From the NCBI GenBank assembly GCA_964521105.1, contig CAZFPO010000057.1, positions 1 to 17,304 on the forward strand: a stretch of DNA of 17,304 bases. Direction: 5' to 3'. The notes under the pieces were generated by a model. It saw only the letters and a program-made list of their open reading frames with translations, did no database searches and was not told where the DNA came from. This DNA is from JAQUGA01 sp964521105 (lineage in GTDB: Bacteria > Bacteroidota > Bacteroidia > Bacteroidales > WCHB1-69). Below are positions 6,982 to 16,326 of this stretch, one piece after another. Both the position numbers and the translations under genes were made by a program. Within the stretch, counting starts at the first letter, position 1. Each line of letters begins with the position of its first letter.

Positions 6982-7680
6982 TTATTTATTAACAATTATA
7001 CGTTCTTGAAAGTCATAAGGTTTCAACGCATTTTCGAGGGTATAATCGCCAATTTTTGTACGAACTAATTCAACCAGATGTGCCCCACTATTAAGCGATA
7101 GCCCAAAGTCGCGAGCTAGCGATCGAATATAGGTTCCCTTTGAACAAACTACAGTAAAATGTACATAGGGCATTTCAATTTTATTTATTCTAAAATCGTA
7201 AATATTTATAGCTTTGGGTTCAATTTTAACATCTTGACCCTGACGAGCGTATTCATAAGCTCTTTTTCCGTTGATTTTTACTGCCGAAAACTGAGGAGGT
7301 ATTTGATTTTGCTCACCAATAAATTTTGTTGCAGTCTCCTGAATTAATTCATCAGTAATATGCCCAACGGGGAATTTTTCATCAACTTCCGATTCTAAAT
7401 CAAACGAGGAGGTAGTTGCACCAATAAAAAAAACTCCATTATACTCTTTATCTTGTAATTGAATTTGATCAATAGTTTTAGTTTTTTTTCCAACACAAAC
7501 AATTAAAAGTCCACTTGCTAGTGGGTCTAAAGTTCCAGCATGTCCAATTTTAAATTTTTTCACGCCACTGAGTGTTTTAATAACGGCTCTAGCTTTTTTA
7601 ACTAAGTCGAACGAAGTCCAACCAAGTGGTTTATCAAATAACAACACACTTCCTTCAAGAAGTTCATCAATTTTTAGCAT
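6982..7680 (-). CDS. truB: tRNA pseudouridine(55) synthase TruB
   Basis: TruB makes the pseudouridine at position 55 in the T-arm of nearly all tRNAs. The 232-residue product has the N-terminal LLFDKPLGWTSFDLV motif at 13-27 and the catalytic loop GHAGTLDPLASGLL at 46-59 with nucleophile D52. It also has the later conserved segments QIPPQFSAVKINGKRAYEYARQG and CSKGTYIRSLARDFG. It is shorter than the E. coli enzyme (314 residues) because the C-terminal RNA-binding extension is reduced, which is normal for Bacteroidota. It starts 13 bases after the end of uppP, so it belongs to the ftsX-DUF3098-uppP-truB transcript. Confidence 0.97.
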   Translation of the reverse strand: MLKIDELLEGSVLLFDKPLGWTSFDLVKKARAVIKTLSGVKKFKIGHAGTLDPLASGLLIVCVGKKTKTIDQIQLQDKEYNGVFFIGATTSSFDLESEVDEKFPVGHITDELIQETATKFIGEQNQIPPQFSAVKINGKRAYEYARQGQDVKIEPKAINIYDFRINKIEMPYVHFTVVCSKGTYIRSLARDFGLSLNSGAHLVELVRTKIGDYTLENALKPYDFQERIIVNK

Positions 7681-7693
7681 TATTTATTTTAAA

Positions 7694-8488
7694 TTATAAA
7701 ATAGAATATAGCAATATGCCAATCCCTAAAAAGAAACAATAGAAAGCAAAATATTGCAACTTTGCTTTTTTCACGATTGAAATCATGGCTTTACACGCTA
7801 CCAAGCCCGAAACAAACGCACCAATAAATCCAACCAATAAAACATAGAATGGAATTGTGCTGCTAGCAGAAAAATCTCCTTTTACAATCTCCAACATTGA
7901 TTCGCCAATAACAGGTATTATTACCATTAAAAAAGAAAAACGAGCGATGGTTTCTCGTTTAACGCCTAATAGTAACCCGGTAGCAATTGTACTCCCCGAA
8001 CGTGAAAGACCAGGAATAATAGCAATAGCTTGAGCAATTCCAACAACAAAAGCCTTTAATGGATTTAACTCTTTATCCGACTTTTTGACCATTTGCGACA
8101 TTATTAAAAGTGAAGCAGTAACCATGAGAGCTAAGCCAACAAAAATTATTTCATTTTCGAATAATTTTTCAACATAATCTTTAAAAAACAAGCCAACAAT
8201 AGCCACAGGAATCATTGAAACAATTATCTGAACAACTAATTTTGTTTCTTCGTTATATTTAAACTTAAATACACCTAAAAAAGCATTTGAGATATCCTTA
8301 TGTAATACAACAATAGTGCTTAACACTGTTGCAGCATGAACACACAGACTAAACATTAAATTTTCGGAACCCGAATTATTAATACCTAAAATGGTATTTC
8401 CAATAGCTAAATGTCCACTACTACTAACGGGCAAAAATTCGGTTAAACCTTGAACAATGCCAAGAATAAACGCCTCAATCCAGGTCAT
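7694..8488 (-). CDS. uppP: Undecaprenyl-diphosphatase UppP (BacA family)
   Basis: UppP removes a phosphate from undecaprenyl diphosphate so that the lipid carrier can be reused for peptidoglycan and O-antigen assembly; high dosage gives bacitracin resistance. The 264-residue integral membrane protein has the two family signatures: IVQGLTEFLPVSSSGHL at 11-27, containing the Q13-x3-E17 acidic motif and H26, and PGLSRSGST at 159-167 with the catalytic R163. Several hydrophobic segments cover the rest, with a final membrane helix at the end. Length matches the family (about 260-275). It lies between the DUF3098 gene (21-base gap) and truB (13-base gap). This order is, as far as I recall, conserved in Bacteroidales. 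Confidence 0.96.
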   Translation of the reverse strand: MTWIEAFILGIVQGLTEFLPVSSSGHLAIGNTILGINNSGSENLMFSLCVHAATVLSTIVVLHKDISNAFLGVFKFKYNEETKLVVQIIVSMIPVAIVGLFFKDYVEKLFENEIIFVGLALMVTASLLIMSQMVKKSDKELNPLKAFVVGIAQAIAIIPGLSRSGSTIATGLLLGVKRETIARFSFLMVIIPVIGESMLEIVKGDFSASSTIPFYVLLVGFIGAFVSGLVACKAMISIVKKAKLQYFAFYCFFLGIGILLYSIL

Positions 8489-8509
8489 AAAATAATTATT
8501 GAAAAATGA

Positions 8510-8809
8510 TTAATTTTGATTTTCTTTTTTACGATACATAATCGCAAAAATTTCGATAATAAAACCTATAATAAGTAAAATTGGTGCAACTACCAATCGT
8601 TGGGAGTCAAAAATTTTATCGCTAAATTGAGTAGGGTCTTCAGAACCTCCACCTATCATTAACATATAACCAAGAGCAATAAATAATAAACCAACAATCA
8701 TTAATAAATAATTTACCTTAGTGAAAATAAAGGTAAATTTTGATTCAGTAGTTTCGGTTAAAGTTTTCTTGTCTTTTTTTTCGACATTTATTGTATTAAT
8801 AACTTTCAT
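8510..8809 (-). CDS. DUF3098 family small membrane protein
   Basis: The 99-residue product has a charged, Lys/Thr-rich N-terminus and two membrane segments (about 33-53 and 72-92) joined by a short loop containing LMIGGGSEDPTQFSDKIFDSQRL. This loop, with its GGGS..P..F..-IF..-R pattern, is the mark of DUF3098, a family found in Bacteroidota next to ftsX and uppP. Its function is not known. The position between ftsX (17-base gap) and uppP (21-base gap) suggests a role in the envelope or in division. Start ATG 8809 is the only one that fits the spacing. Confidence 0.85.
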   Translation of the reverse strand: MKVINTINVEKKDKKTLTETTESKFTFIFTKVNYLLMIVGLLFIALGYMLMIGGGSEDPTQFSDKIFDSQRLVVAPILLIIGFIIEIFAIMYRKKENQN

Positions 8810-8826
8810 GATTATTGTATTATTTG

Positions 8827-9705
8827 TTAATTATATAAATTATCGGTTTTCATATTTATAATTTTCTTTACCGAGAATAGCGTTGAAATCCACGAAAAGA
8901 ATATACCAAATGCCATAACTATAGCGAATATAATGGCATAAATATCTATTTCCTGAAAATCGACAATTTCGGGGAGATATTTATTACTAAACCATAATAC
9001 AACCGAAAAATAAATAGCCGCTAAAAATCCACCCCATATCCCTTGATAAAGCCCTTTAACAATAAACGGGCGACGAATTAGACGACTGCTAGCACCAACT
9101 AAAAGCATACTTTTAATAATAAATCGTTTTGAATAAACCGATAAACGAATAGTGCTATTGATTAAAAGAATGGATATCAACAATAAAAAGGCACTTGCAA
9201 TTAACATGATTAAGCCAATTTTATTGATATTTTGATTAACCTTTTCGACTAGATGCTTTTGATAAAAAACTTCTTTTACCGATGGGTTTGCCATGATTTG
9301 TTGTTCAATTATATTCAAACTATCTGTTTGAGTATAATTAGCATTAAGTTTTACTTCGATAGATGAGGGTAACGGATTATATCCCATAAAATCGATAAAT
9401 TCTTCGCCAAGTTCCTTTGCTAAATCCTTCGCGGCAACATCTTTTGAAATGTATTCAGTTGATTTTACAAAAGGCAATGAATCTAGGGTTCTTTTATACA
9501 TTAAAACATCCGACTCTTTAACATCTTGATGCATCATTACCGAAAAACCAATGTTTTCGCGAACATAATTAGAAACTCTTTGAGCATGAAACACTACTGT
9601 ACCTAGTACTGTTAGCAGAAATAACACAAGCGAAATACTAATAACTGTTGAAACAAAAAGAGTTGTGAGTCTAAATCGCGAAATCTTATCGTTTTGATTT
9701 GCCAT
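8827..9705 (-). CDS. ftsX: Cell-division protein FtsX (permease-like)
   Basis: FtsX forms a complex with the ATPase FtsE at the division ring and activates peptidoglycan hydrolases on the outer side of the membrane. The 292-residue product has the expected layout: TM1 at about 13-39, an extracytoplasmic domain of about 120 residues (SVMMHQDVKES, then YISKDVAAKDLAKELGEEF and PLPSSIEVKL, the usual FtsX_ECD features), TM2 at 163-186, TM3 at 217-240 and TM4 at 253-279. ftsE is not in this window. It is the first gene of the minus-strand series and is separated from the macroglobulin gene by a terminator. A weak -7 match (TAATTTAG, one mismatch, 9737-9730) precedes it. Confidence 0.93.
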   Translation of the reverse strand: MANQNDKISRFRLTTLFVSTVISISLVLFLLTVLGTVVFHAQRVSNYVRENIGFSVMMHQDVKESDVLMYKRTLDSLPFVKSTEYISKDVAAKDLAKELGEEFIDFMGYNPLPSSIEVKLNANYTQTDSLNIIEQQIMANPSVKEVFYQKHLVEKVNQNINKIGLIMLIASAFLLLISILLINSTIRLSVYSKRFIIKSMLLVGASSRLIRRPFIVKGLYQGIWGGFLAAIYFSVVLWFSNKYLPEIVDFQEIDIYAIIFAIVMAFGIFFSWISTLFSVKKIINMKTDNLYN

Positions 9706-9801
9706 TATTAATTATAATTTTTCAGTTTGCTAAATTAATAAAAATTAGTTGATGTATTGATGCCTTTTTAATTAGTTTGATTTTTTTAAAAGTTTTTATA
9801 A

Positions 9802-9837
9802 AAAAAATCAGAGGCTAAGTAAAGTCTCTGATTTTTT
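9802..9837 (-). terminator. Terminator of the macroglobulin gene, symmetric
   Basis: AAAAAATCAGAGGCT (9802-9816) and AGTCTCTGATTTTTT (9823-9837) form a 15-bp stem with one imperfect pair around the loop AAGTAA. The A and T runs at both ends give a U-tract in either direction. It lies 19 bases after the macroglobulin stop codon and separates that gene from the ftsX series. Confidence 0.85.
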
Positions 9838-9855
9838 GATTATAAAATTTAGATA

Positions 9856-12800
9856 TTATTCAATTACCACTCTAATTCCTTCGGAATGTGAGGTAAATTC
9901 GGGTGCATACATACATTGGATGGTAGTGATGCCGTTTGAAAAATCTCCTTTTTGATTGGCAAAAAGTTCGTATTCAAAAACATAAGTGCCTTTGCGTAAG
10001 TAATCGAAAAAGAAATTTGTGGCAGCATCACGGGTGCTTTCGTAATAGCCTAAACCGTCTTGATACTTGTAACGTGATAAAACATTTGTTGGTTCGAAAC
10101 CGGCAGCCCGCATATCCTTCATGTGAACGTACTCCATATCGCGGTCGACACGAATTTCGATGCGAACTTTGATTTTATCTCCAATTTTTATTTTTCCTCC
10201 TGCTACAACAGGTCTTATCACATTTCCTTTAGGTGTCATTTCAACAATAAAAATTTCTTTTTTCAACGATAATGGAGTAGCAGCAGGAGTGATTTTGTCG
10301 AGATTTTCGAAATATTGCCAATAAACAGCTCCCCAAGCAACACCTTTTGTGGTTTTTGTTACATCAATTGTTGCCATTTGTGGTTTGATTTCTCCCCCAC
10401 TCCACGATGTTTTAAAATAACCTGTTCCTGCTTCAACCTGAACACCATCTAGCTTTTTAGGGTCAATTAACACATTTCCAACTTTAACCTCAACCAATTT
10501 ATCATCGGCTAATAAATCAGTTCCACGAAGTAATAATGCATAAATAGCTTCAACGGTAGCTTTGGTGTTTTTCCAATTTTGAGTTTGTTTTTGCTTTAAA
10601 AGCCAAATTTTCATTTTTTCAACCACGCTATCATTTTTGGTTATTTCGTCAAACGCTTCAATAAATAAAGCTTGACGCTCGATAGGTGCTTCGTACCAAT
10701 AATATCCAGCCCCTTCGTTGGTCCAATACATTCCCATTTCGTCCGAATAAAGAGACTTTTCATTCAACGATTTCATTATGGCTTGAGCTGTTTTTTCATC
10801 TTTCACTCTAAAATTCGCTAATGCAATCATTCCTTGTAAATAAATACCTTTATTTAACCAATATTTTTTCGATTGATTTAAATAATAATTGTAGGCTTCT
10901 TTATTTGTTGAAGAAATTTCGATAGTTGATACGAAATAACTACGGGCATACAAGTACTGAATTTGAAAACTTCCTAAATTATCGAGACTAAGATTTACTT
11001 TATATTTTATCAAATCTTGATAATCTTCTCTAATTCTATTATCGAGGTAATGTACTGCATTAACAATCATTCGGTTGTACTTTCTACTTGTCGACATATC
11101 GATTATTCCAAGATTGATTAAGTGTCCAAATCCTGTAACAATATGTTGTGTAATGTATCTACTGTCGGGCATGCCTTTAAACCAAGGCCAGCCACCGTTT
11201 GACACTTGCATTTTTTGTAATTTATCCAACGTATTTGAAAACTCAGACGACATTTTTACAAGGTCGAAAAGCAAGCCAATTCGGCGTTTTTGTTCGGTTT
11301 CGCTTTTTGCATCTAAAACCCACGGAGTTTCTTCGAGCATTAACGATTTTAACTCTTGATTTTTTTCCAAATTTGACAAAAGAGCATCTGGAGTGATGTT
11401 TTTCCAAGATTCAAATACGGCTTTAATTTTTGGACTTGAATTGGCGATATGTGTAGCAATGGCGTTAGCATAAAAACGGCTGAAGGTTTGTTCGGCACAC
11501 TCGTATGGATATTCCATTAAATACGGCAGTGCTTGAACGGCATACCATGCTGGATTTGAAGTAAACTCAAGCGTGTATTTAAAATGTTTGAGGGTGTTTG
11601 ATGTATTGTTTTTCATTTTTTCAAATACAAAAGTTTTGGATTGATTTCCATTAATCGGCAATGGCATCGATTCGGTAACCAACATGCGATTTGTTAAAAC
11701 AGGAACCGTATTTTCTTCACCATCGCTAAAAGAGCCTGATGCAGCCACTACGCGATAAGTTATTGCCATTATACCCGAAGGGATTTCGGCTGACCATTCC
11801 ACCACGGTACTTTGTCCTTGTTTGCACGAAAATACTTGTTCAGACGATTGAATTTTCATCAAATCATTGATCGGTTTCATGGTAAGAGCATCGAAAAATT
11901 CAAGTTTTGAATTTCCGGATAAATCTTTATCCGAGATGTTTGAAATTTTAACCGAAAACACCATTTTATCACCATCTCTAAAAAATCTCGGAGCATTAGG
12001 AAACAACATCAAATCTTTTTGTGTTACCAACTCTTTGTTGAAATTGCCAAACTTTAAATCTTTGGTATGTGCAATACCCATTACTTTCCATTTAGTCAAC
12101 GATTCGGGTACTGTAAATTTTATCACCGCATTTCCTTCTTCGTCGGTAGAAATTTGGGGCATAAAAAATGCAGTTTCATTAAAATTTGTACGGGCTTTTA
12201 TAGAGCCAAATCCCAATTCACTTTGTCCTTCACTTCTATCATCACCAATTTTTCCTCCCGATTCCTTAGCCTTATCTTTTGGAGCTGCATTACGCGAAAC
12301 CGTTTTCTCTTCCAAGGGTTTTTGCTCAGCATTTGTGGTTTCATCACCATCAGCTAAAGCCACACCACCAACAGCTGTTGTAACCATTGCAGGCGATTCG
12401 GCAACATCATCATAATAATCAGTTTCGGTTTCGCCACCACCATTTTTAGCTGTTTTTTTATAGGTTCTGGAATTCCTTGTATAGCCAGAGCTATAATATC
12501 CGTAGCTTCCATATCCATAAAAATCAAAATTAAACCAATTTAACATTTCGTAATTAGCATAAATACGATATAATCGCGAATAACCTTTAAAATATTTATC
12601 GGTAGATGTTGAATTATAGGTATAACCAGTTTGCCAATATAGGTTTGAATAATCGGTTCTAACAGGATAAAAATCCCAGTAATTTGCAACAAATGCGTCT
12701 AAGGATGCATCATACATTCCAGCTAATAATTCAGCAACAACCTTATCTCCGGTTTTGCCTTTAATTTTAATTCTCCACTCCTCTTGTTGACCAGGCGATA

Positions 12801-15800
12801 ATTTATCGCGAAAAGTTTCAAAACTGATGTCGAGATTTTTTGAGTAATCGGGAACAGATACATAAGCAGTAGACACGTACGCCCTGTTTTGAGATAATAA
12901 AATAAAATTACATTTAAAGCCGCCTATATCATCGGCTGTTATTGGAATAGTAACAACTTGTTGTTCATTGTTAAGTTGAAGCCATTTTTTTGAAATGATT
13001 TTTCCACTTTTTTCAATTTCAAATAGTACGGTAGCATTTTTCATTTTTGTAGAGAGTACAATTTGAGCTTGATCACCAGGTTTTAATAATCGTGAATCGT
13101 TTAAAACACTTATGCTTTCGTATTTACTATTTACTTTCGAGTCGGGATTTACTACATGAAAAACGGAGGATTTACTAAATTCAACTCCAAAATTATCTTT
13201 ACCAACTATTTCAATAAAATAATCCCCGGCATTCCATGTTTTTATATTATCGAATGAGATAATGGTATCGGTGGCTGTATTATGAATTTTATCGTATACT
13301 TTTTCGAGTTTTGTCCACGATTGTTTTTCAGTTTCGTTAGCAAACATATCGTAAGGGAATTTTTTTCGATACTCTTCTTCGGATAAGAAATTTTTTTCGG
13401 GTTGCTGCCAAAATCTATTATTATAAAATACTTCGGGTTGCTTTAATCGATAAATTTTTACCGAAATTTTAGCAGTATCAAGCTGACCGTTTAGGTTTGT
13501 AGTTCGAATATCGTATTTTTCGGGTTTTAGATTTTGATTAATTTGATCCGGAATGCTTTCCGAAGCGTACATCGAAACGTATCCAACCGAGACATATTTA
13601 TTTGCCGAATGAGTTTCGCCATTAATGTCGGTTACATCAGCATAAATAGTGTAAGTAAAAACAGGTTGTGTTGATTTTTTATAGGTTAAATCGGGAACTG
13701 CTTTAAATTTTACATCAAAATTTCCCGACTCATCGGTTGTTAACTCGCCATTAATAATTTCTACATCCGAAGAATATGGCATAGTTCCCCACCACCAACG
13801 CCACCAAGGAAACGATGCACGCCGCATCACTCGATATTTTACACTTGCTCCATCAATTGGGTTCCCTGCGTATGCTTTTGCATTACCCCTTACGGTTACC
13901 ATTTCGTTTAATCGATAACTGCCTGTAATTGGTAAAAATTTAACGTCAAACTTTGGGCGTTTGTATTCTTCAACTCTAATATATTTTGTTCCAAATTCGT
14001 TTTGTATCACCATTTGACCATTTAAAACTCCGTTAGGTGCTGTAAACGAACCACTAAATGAACCAAATTCGTTAGTTACTAACTCAATTTTCGAGATTTC
14101 TTGCCAGTTCGGATCCATAAATTTGACAATAGTTTTCCGATTTGCAACAAGAGTTGACTCTTTTCCTTTATATTCAACCATTATACCTTTAAAAAATATT
14201 TGTTGACCTGGTCGATATATTGCTCGGTCGGTAAAGAAGGTAGTTTGAGTATATGGTTTTACTGTGGTATCGCGATAATATTGATAAATTTGCTGGTTAT
14301 CGCTTAAAATATCTTTTCCATTTTGAACCGTTATTTTTAAACTTCTACTGTACTTTGTTGAGTTTGGAGATTTTATAAAACAAAAACCATCACTATTTGT
14401 TCTTAAACGATCATACACAGTATATTCGTATTTTCGGGTAGTGTAGCTGTATTTGTACTCTTCGGCAACAACTGTTGCTCCTTCAATTGGAATTCCAAGC
14501 TCACGATTGTAAACTGCAATTTGAACATCGCCATTCTTTAAATCACGTGAGATATAGGATAAGTTACTAACTACAAAACGTCCTTTCACAATAACATCAG
14601 TATTTGTATTATAGGCTTTGTCGTTACATCCTAAAACAACATAATGTCCAATTTCAAGATCGGGCATAGGAATTTCGATGGTATGATACTGGTAATCTTT
14701 ATCATCTGGTAAATCAACATACCAAGTTTTTAGAAAACTCATTGCCAATAGTTGTTTAATAAGTTCCTCACCATAATATTTTTCCGAGAGTTTTTCAAAA
14801 TCGTTGGCTGAAATTTTAATTATCCGCAAGGTAAGTTGGTTTGTATTTTTGTAGCTCACTAATGCTCTAAAAGGCTTATTGGGCAAGTTAACTTCTTCAA
14901 CCGAAAGGGAAAGTTCTTTTGTTTCGATTTGATATTTTAACCACTTGCAATTATTTGCAGCATCCGAATCGGGATATTTTTGAATTACTTCATTAATATA
15001 CTGCATGGCAGTATTTTTATCAAATTTGTTTTCGGTATTAAAAAAAGCATTGTACTTAGCTGCGCGATTATTATAGTATTCCGCTAATTCAAAACCAATG
15101 CTAGCCGAAGCCACATCATTTTTATATTTTTCATAGAGGTTTCTCAGGCGAAGCTCGTATAAACTATCTTTATTTTCGAATGTACCATTTGTAAAAATAA
15201 ATTTTAATCGTATTAATTCAGCATCTACAAGAGCCCCTGGGTTAACATCTTTTAGGTGAAAAGCAATAATTGACTGATATAGTTTTACGGCATCAAACTT
15301 CACCGACATTGAGTCGGGAGTGGTTATTTTTAAATTTATAAACTCCGAAGTTTCGGATAATAAAGCTGGGTCGGTTAAATAAAACGTTTCGAGAGGTTTA
15401 ACAATTTGGGGTTCTTGACCAGCAAAAAAATCAAGTGCACGAAAAGCTAAAAAGTCGTATAAAGTTGGACGAAATGCTCTGTTTTTTTTAATTGAATTAT
15501 GAATTATTGGGTCATATATTTTTAAGTCTGTTTTTTTTAAAATATCCGTTTGAGTTAACGATTGACGATAATGATAAAACACGGCTTCCACAATTTTTCG
15601 CAAATCCCAAGTTCGTACATCTTTGTTCGAATAATCGACTGTTTCGGAACGATTCATAAATCGATACCGATTGTTTTGATAATAAGCCCATAAAACCTGA
15701 GCTTTCATCGAATGGAGCAGCTGAGTTTGTGGTGCACTCGATTCGGCAATTTCTTTATCGAGCCTATCTAATGCTTTTACAATAAAATCCTCTTGATACT

Positions 15801-16032
15801 CGGTAATAATACTCATTTGATGAATCAAAGCCTTCGTAAGCTGCCCAATATTGTTTTCGGCTTTAGCTTTTTTGTAAATTTTATCTACAATTTCGAGCGA
15901 TGATTTTGGTAAACCTTGTTGTTGATTTTTTTCAACACTTTTCCACATTTCTACATAGGTTTGAACCTCTTGTCCGAAGGATAGGATGCCAAACATCACC
16001 ATGGACAAAACCAAAATAAAACGTTTTTTCAT
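9856..16032 (-). CDS. Large alpha-2-macroglobulin family protein with thioester motif
   Basis: This 2058-residue exported protein belongs to the bacterial alpha-2-macroglobulins, which are thought to trap proteases that attack the cell. A Sec signal peptide (MKKRF..., cleavage near SFG-Q at 20/21) has no lipobox cysteine. An extra, mainly helical N-terminal region (about 25-370, ending in a TPR-like pair) precedes the macroglobulin domains. MG2 shows TDRAIYRPGQ near 600-610. A low-complexity segment follows at about 1170-1275. Then comes the A2M domain with NFNETAFFMPQISTDEEG and ESLTKWKVMGIAHTKDL near 1280-1340. The thioester CAEQ is at 1512-1515 in YPYECAEQTF, with the thioester (TED) alpha/alpha region after it (SNGGWPWFKGMPDSRYITQHI). 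The C-terminal receptor-like domain ends with FSNGITTIQCMYAPEFTSHSEG. No penicillin-binding protein gene of the PbpC type is adjacent. It is transcribed alone. Confidence 0.93.
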   Translation of the reverse strand: MKKRFILVLSMVMFGILSFGQEVQTYVEMWKSVEKNQQQGLPKSSLEIVDKIYKKAKAENNIGQLTKALIHQMSIITEYQEDFIVKALDRLDKEIAESSAPQTQLLHSMKAQVLWAYYQNNRYRFMNRSETVDYSNKDVRTWDLRKIVEAVFYHYRQSLTQTDILKKTDLKIYDPIIHNSIKKNRAFRPTLYDFLAFRALDFFAGQEPQIVKPLETFYLTDPALLSETSEFINLKITTPDSMSVKFDAVKLYQSIIAFHLKDVNPGALVDAELIRLKFIFTNGTFENKDSLYELRLRNLYEKYKNDVASASIGFELAEYYNNRAAKYNAFFNTENKFDKNTAMQYINEVIQKYPDSDAANNCKWLKYQIETKELSLSVEEVNLPNKPFRALVSYKNTNQLTLRIIKISANDFEKLSEKYYGEELIKQLLAMSFLKTWYVDLPDDKDYQYHTIEIPMPDLEIGHYVVLGCNDKAYNTNTDVIVKGRFVVSNLSYISRDLKNGDVQIAVYNRELGIPIEGATVVAEEYKYSYTTRKYEYTVYDRLRTNSDGFCFIKSPNSTKYSRSLKITVQNGKDILSDNQQIYQYYRDTTVKPYTQTTFFTDRAIYRPGQQIFFKGIMVEYKGKESTLVANRKTIVKFMDPNWQEISKIELVTNEFGSFSGSFTAPNGVLNGQMVIQNEFGTKYIRVEEYKRPKFDVKFLPITGSYRLNEMVTVRGNAKAYAGNPIDGASVKYRVMRRASFPWWRWWWGTMPYSSDVEIINGELTTDESGNFDVKFKAVPDLTYKKSTQPVFTYTIYADVTDINGETHSANKYVSVGYVSMYASESIPDQINQNLKPEKYDIRTTNLNGQLDTAKISVKIYRLKQPEVFYNNRFWQQPEKNFLSEEEYRKKFPYDMFANETEKQSWTKLEKVYDKIHNTATDTIISFDNIKTWNAGDYFIEIVGKDNFGVEFSKSSVFHVVNPDSKVNSKYESISVLNDSRLLKPGDQAQIVLSTKMKNATVLFEIEKSGKIISKKWLQLNNEQQVVTIPITADDIGGFKCNFILLSQNRAYVSTAYVSVPDYSKNLDISFETFRDKLSPGQQEEWRIKIKGKTGDKVVAELLAGMYDASLDAFVANYWDFYPVRTDYSNLYWQTGYTYNSTSTDKYFKGYSRLYRIYANYEMLNWFNFDFYGYGSYGYYSSGYTRNSRTYKKTAKNGGGETETDYYDDVAESPAMVTTAVGGVALADGDETTNAEQKPLEEKTVSRNAAPKDKAKESGGKIGDDRSEGQSELGFGSIKARTNFNETAFFMPQISTDEEGNAVIKFTVPESLTKWKVMGIAHTKDLKFGNFNKELVTQKDLMLFPNAPRFFRDGDKMVFSVKISNISDKDLSGNSKLEFFDALTMKPINDLMKIQSSEQVFSCKQGQSTVVEWSAEIPSGIMAITYRVVAASGSFSDGEENTVPVLTNRMLVTESMPLPINGNQSKTFVFEKMKNNTSNTLKHFKYTLEFTSNPAWYAVQALPYLMEYPYECAEQTFSRFYANAIATHIANSSPKIKAVFESWKNITPDALLSNLEKNQELKSLMLEETPWVLDAKSETEQKRRIGLLFDLVKMSSEFSNTLDKLQKMQVSNGGWPWFKGMPDSRYITQHIVTGFGHLINLGIIDMSTSRKYNRMIVNAVHYLDNRIREDYQDLIKYKVNLSLDNLGSFQIQYLYARSYFVSTIEISSTNKEAYNYYLNQSKKYWLNKGIYLQGMIALANFRVKDEKTAQAIMKSLNEKSLYSDEMGMYWTNEGAGYYWYEAPIERQALFIEAFDEITKNDSVVEKMKIWLLKQKQTQNWKNTKATVEAIYALLLRGTDLLADDKLVEVKVGNVLIDPKKLDGVQVEAGTGYFKTSWSGGEIKPQMATIDVTKTTKGVAWGAVYWQYFENLDKITPAATPLSLKKEIFIVEMTPKGNVIRPVVAGGKIKIGDKIKVRIEIRVDRDMEYVHMKDMRAAGFEPTNVLSRYKYQDGLGYYESTRDAATNFFFDYLRKGTYVFEYELFANQKGDFSNGITTIQCMYAPEFTSHSEGIRVVIE

Positions 16033-16084
16033 AAGTTAGGATTTTTAAAAGAGGGTTTTACATGAAAAAATTAAGCCAATTTTT

Positions 16085-16092
16085 CAAATTTA
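16085..16092 (-). promoter_or_regulatory. Probable -7 promoter element of the macroglobulin gene
   Basis: Minus-strand TAAATTTG at 16092-16085 fits TAnnTTTG exactly. Transcription would start near 16080, about 48 bases before the ATG at 16032. No TTTG lies at the -33 distance; instead that position is covered by an inverted repeat at 16112-16128. Confidence 0.5.
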
Positions 16093-16111
16093 CACAATAT
16101 AAACAGAATAT

Positions 16112-16128
16112 TTGTAAAATTATTACAA
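16112..16128. repeat. Small inverted repeat upstream of the macroglobulin promoter
   Basis: TTGTAA and TTACAA flank AATTA, a 17-base inverted repeat centred where the -33 element of the macroglobulin promoter would be. Such a site could bind a regulator, but it is AT-rich and could arise by chance. Confidence 0.35.
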
Positions 16129-16301
16129 TTTTATTAAAAAAGAAAGCTAAATGAATCCCTTTTAAGAAGATAAGAGAATGACACTTATGGATTGACAGCC
16201 AAAATTTTATCTTGTTGTGTGTAAAAGTTTAAAAAATAGCAAAAGTAGAGGTTTGTTATGTTTGGTATTTTTTGTTTTTTGTTAATGTCTGCTGAAAATT
16301 C

Positions 16302-16326
16302 TTTCTGCCTGAAATGTTTCTGCCTG
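16302..16326. repeat. Short tandem direct repeat
   Basis: TTTCTGCCTG occurs twice with a 15-base period (16302-16311 and 16317-16326). A diverged third copy (TCTGCTGAAAAT, near 16288-16299) precedes it. The function is unknown. Confidence 0.5.

Noticed and set aside
11867..12415. A 182-residue open frame on the + strand
   Set aside because: It lies wholly antisense to the macroglobulin gene, has no recognisable motifs, and its Ser/Phe/Pro-rich composition is what the reverse complement of that low-complexity coding region would give.
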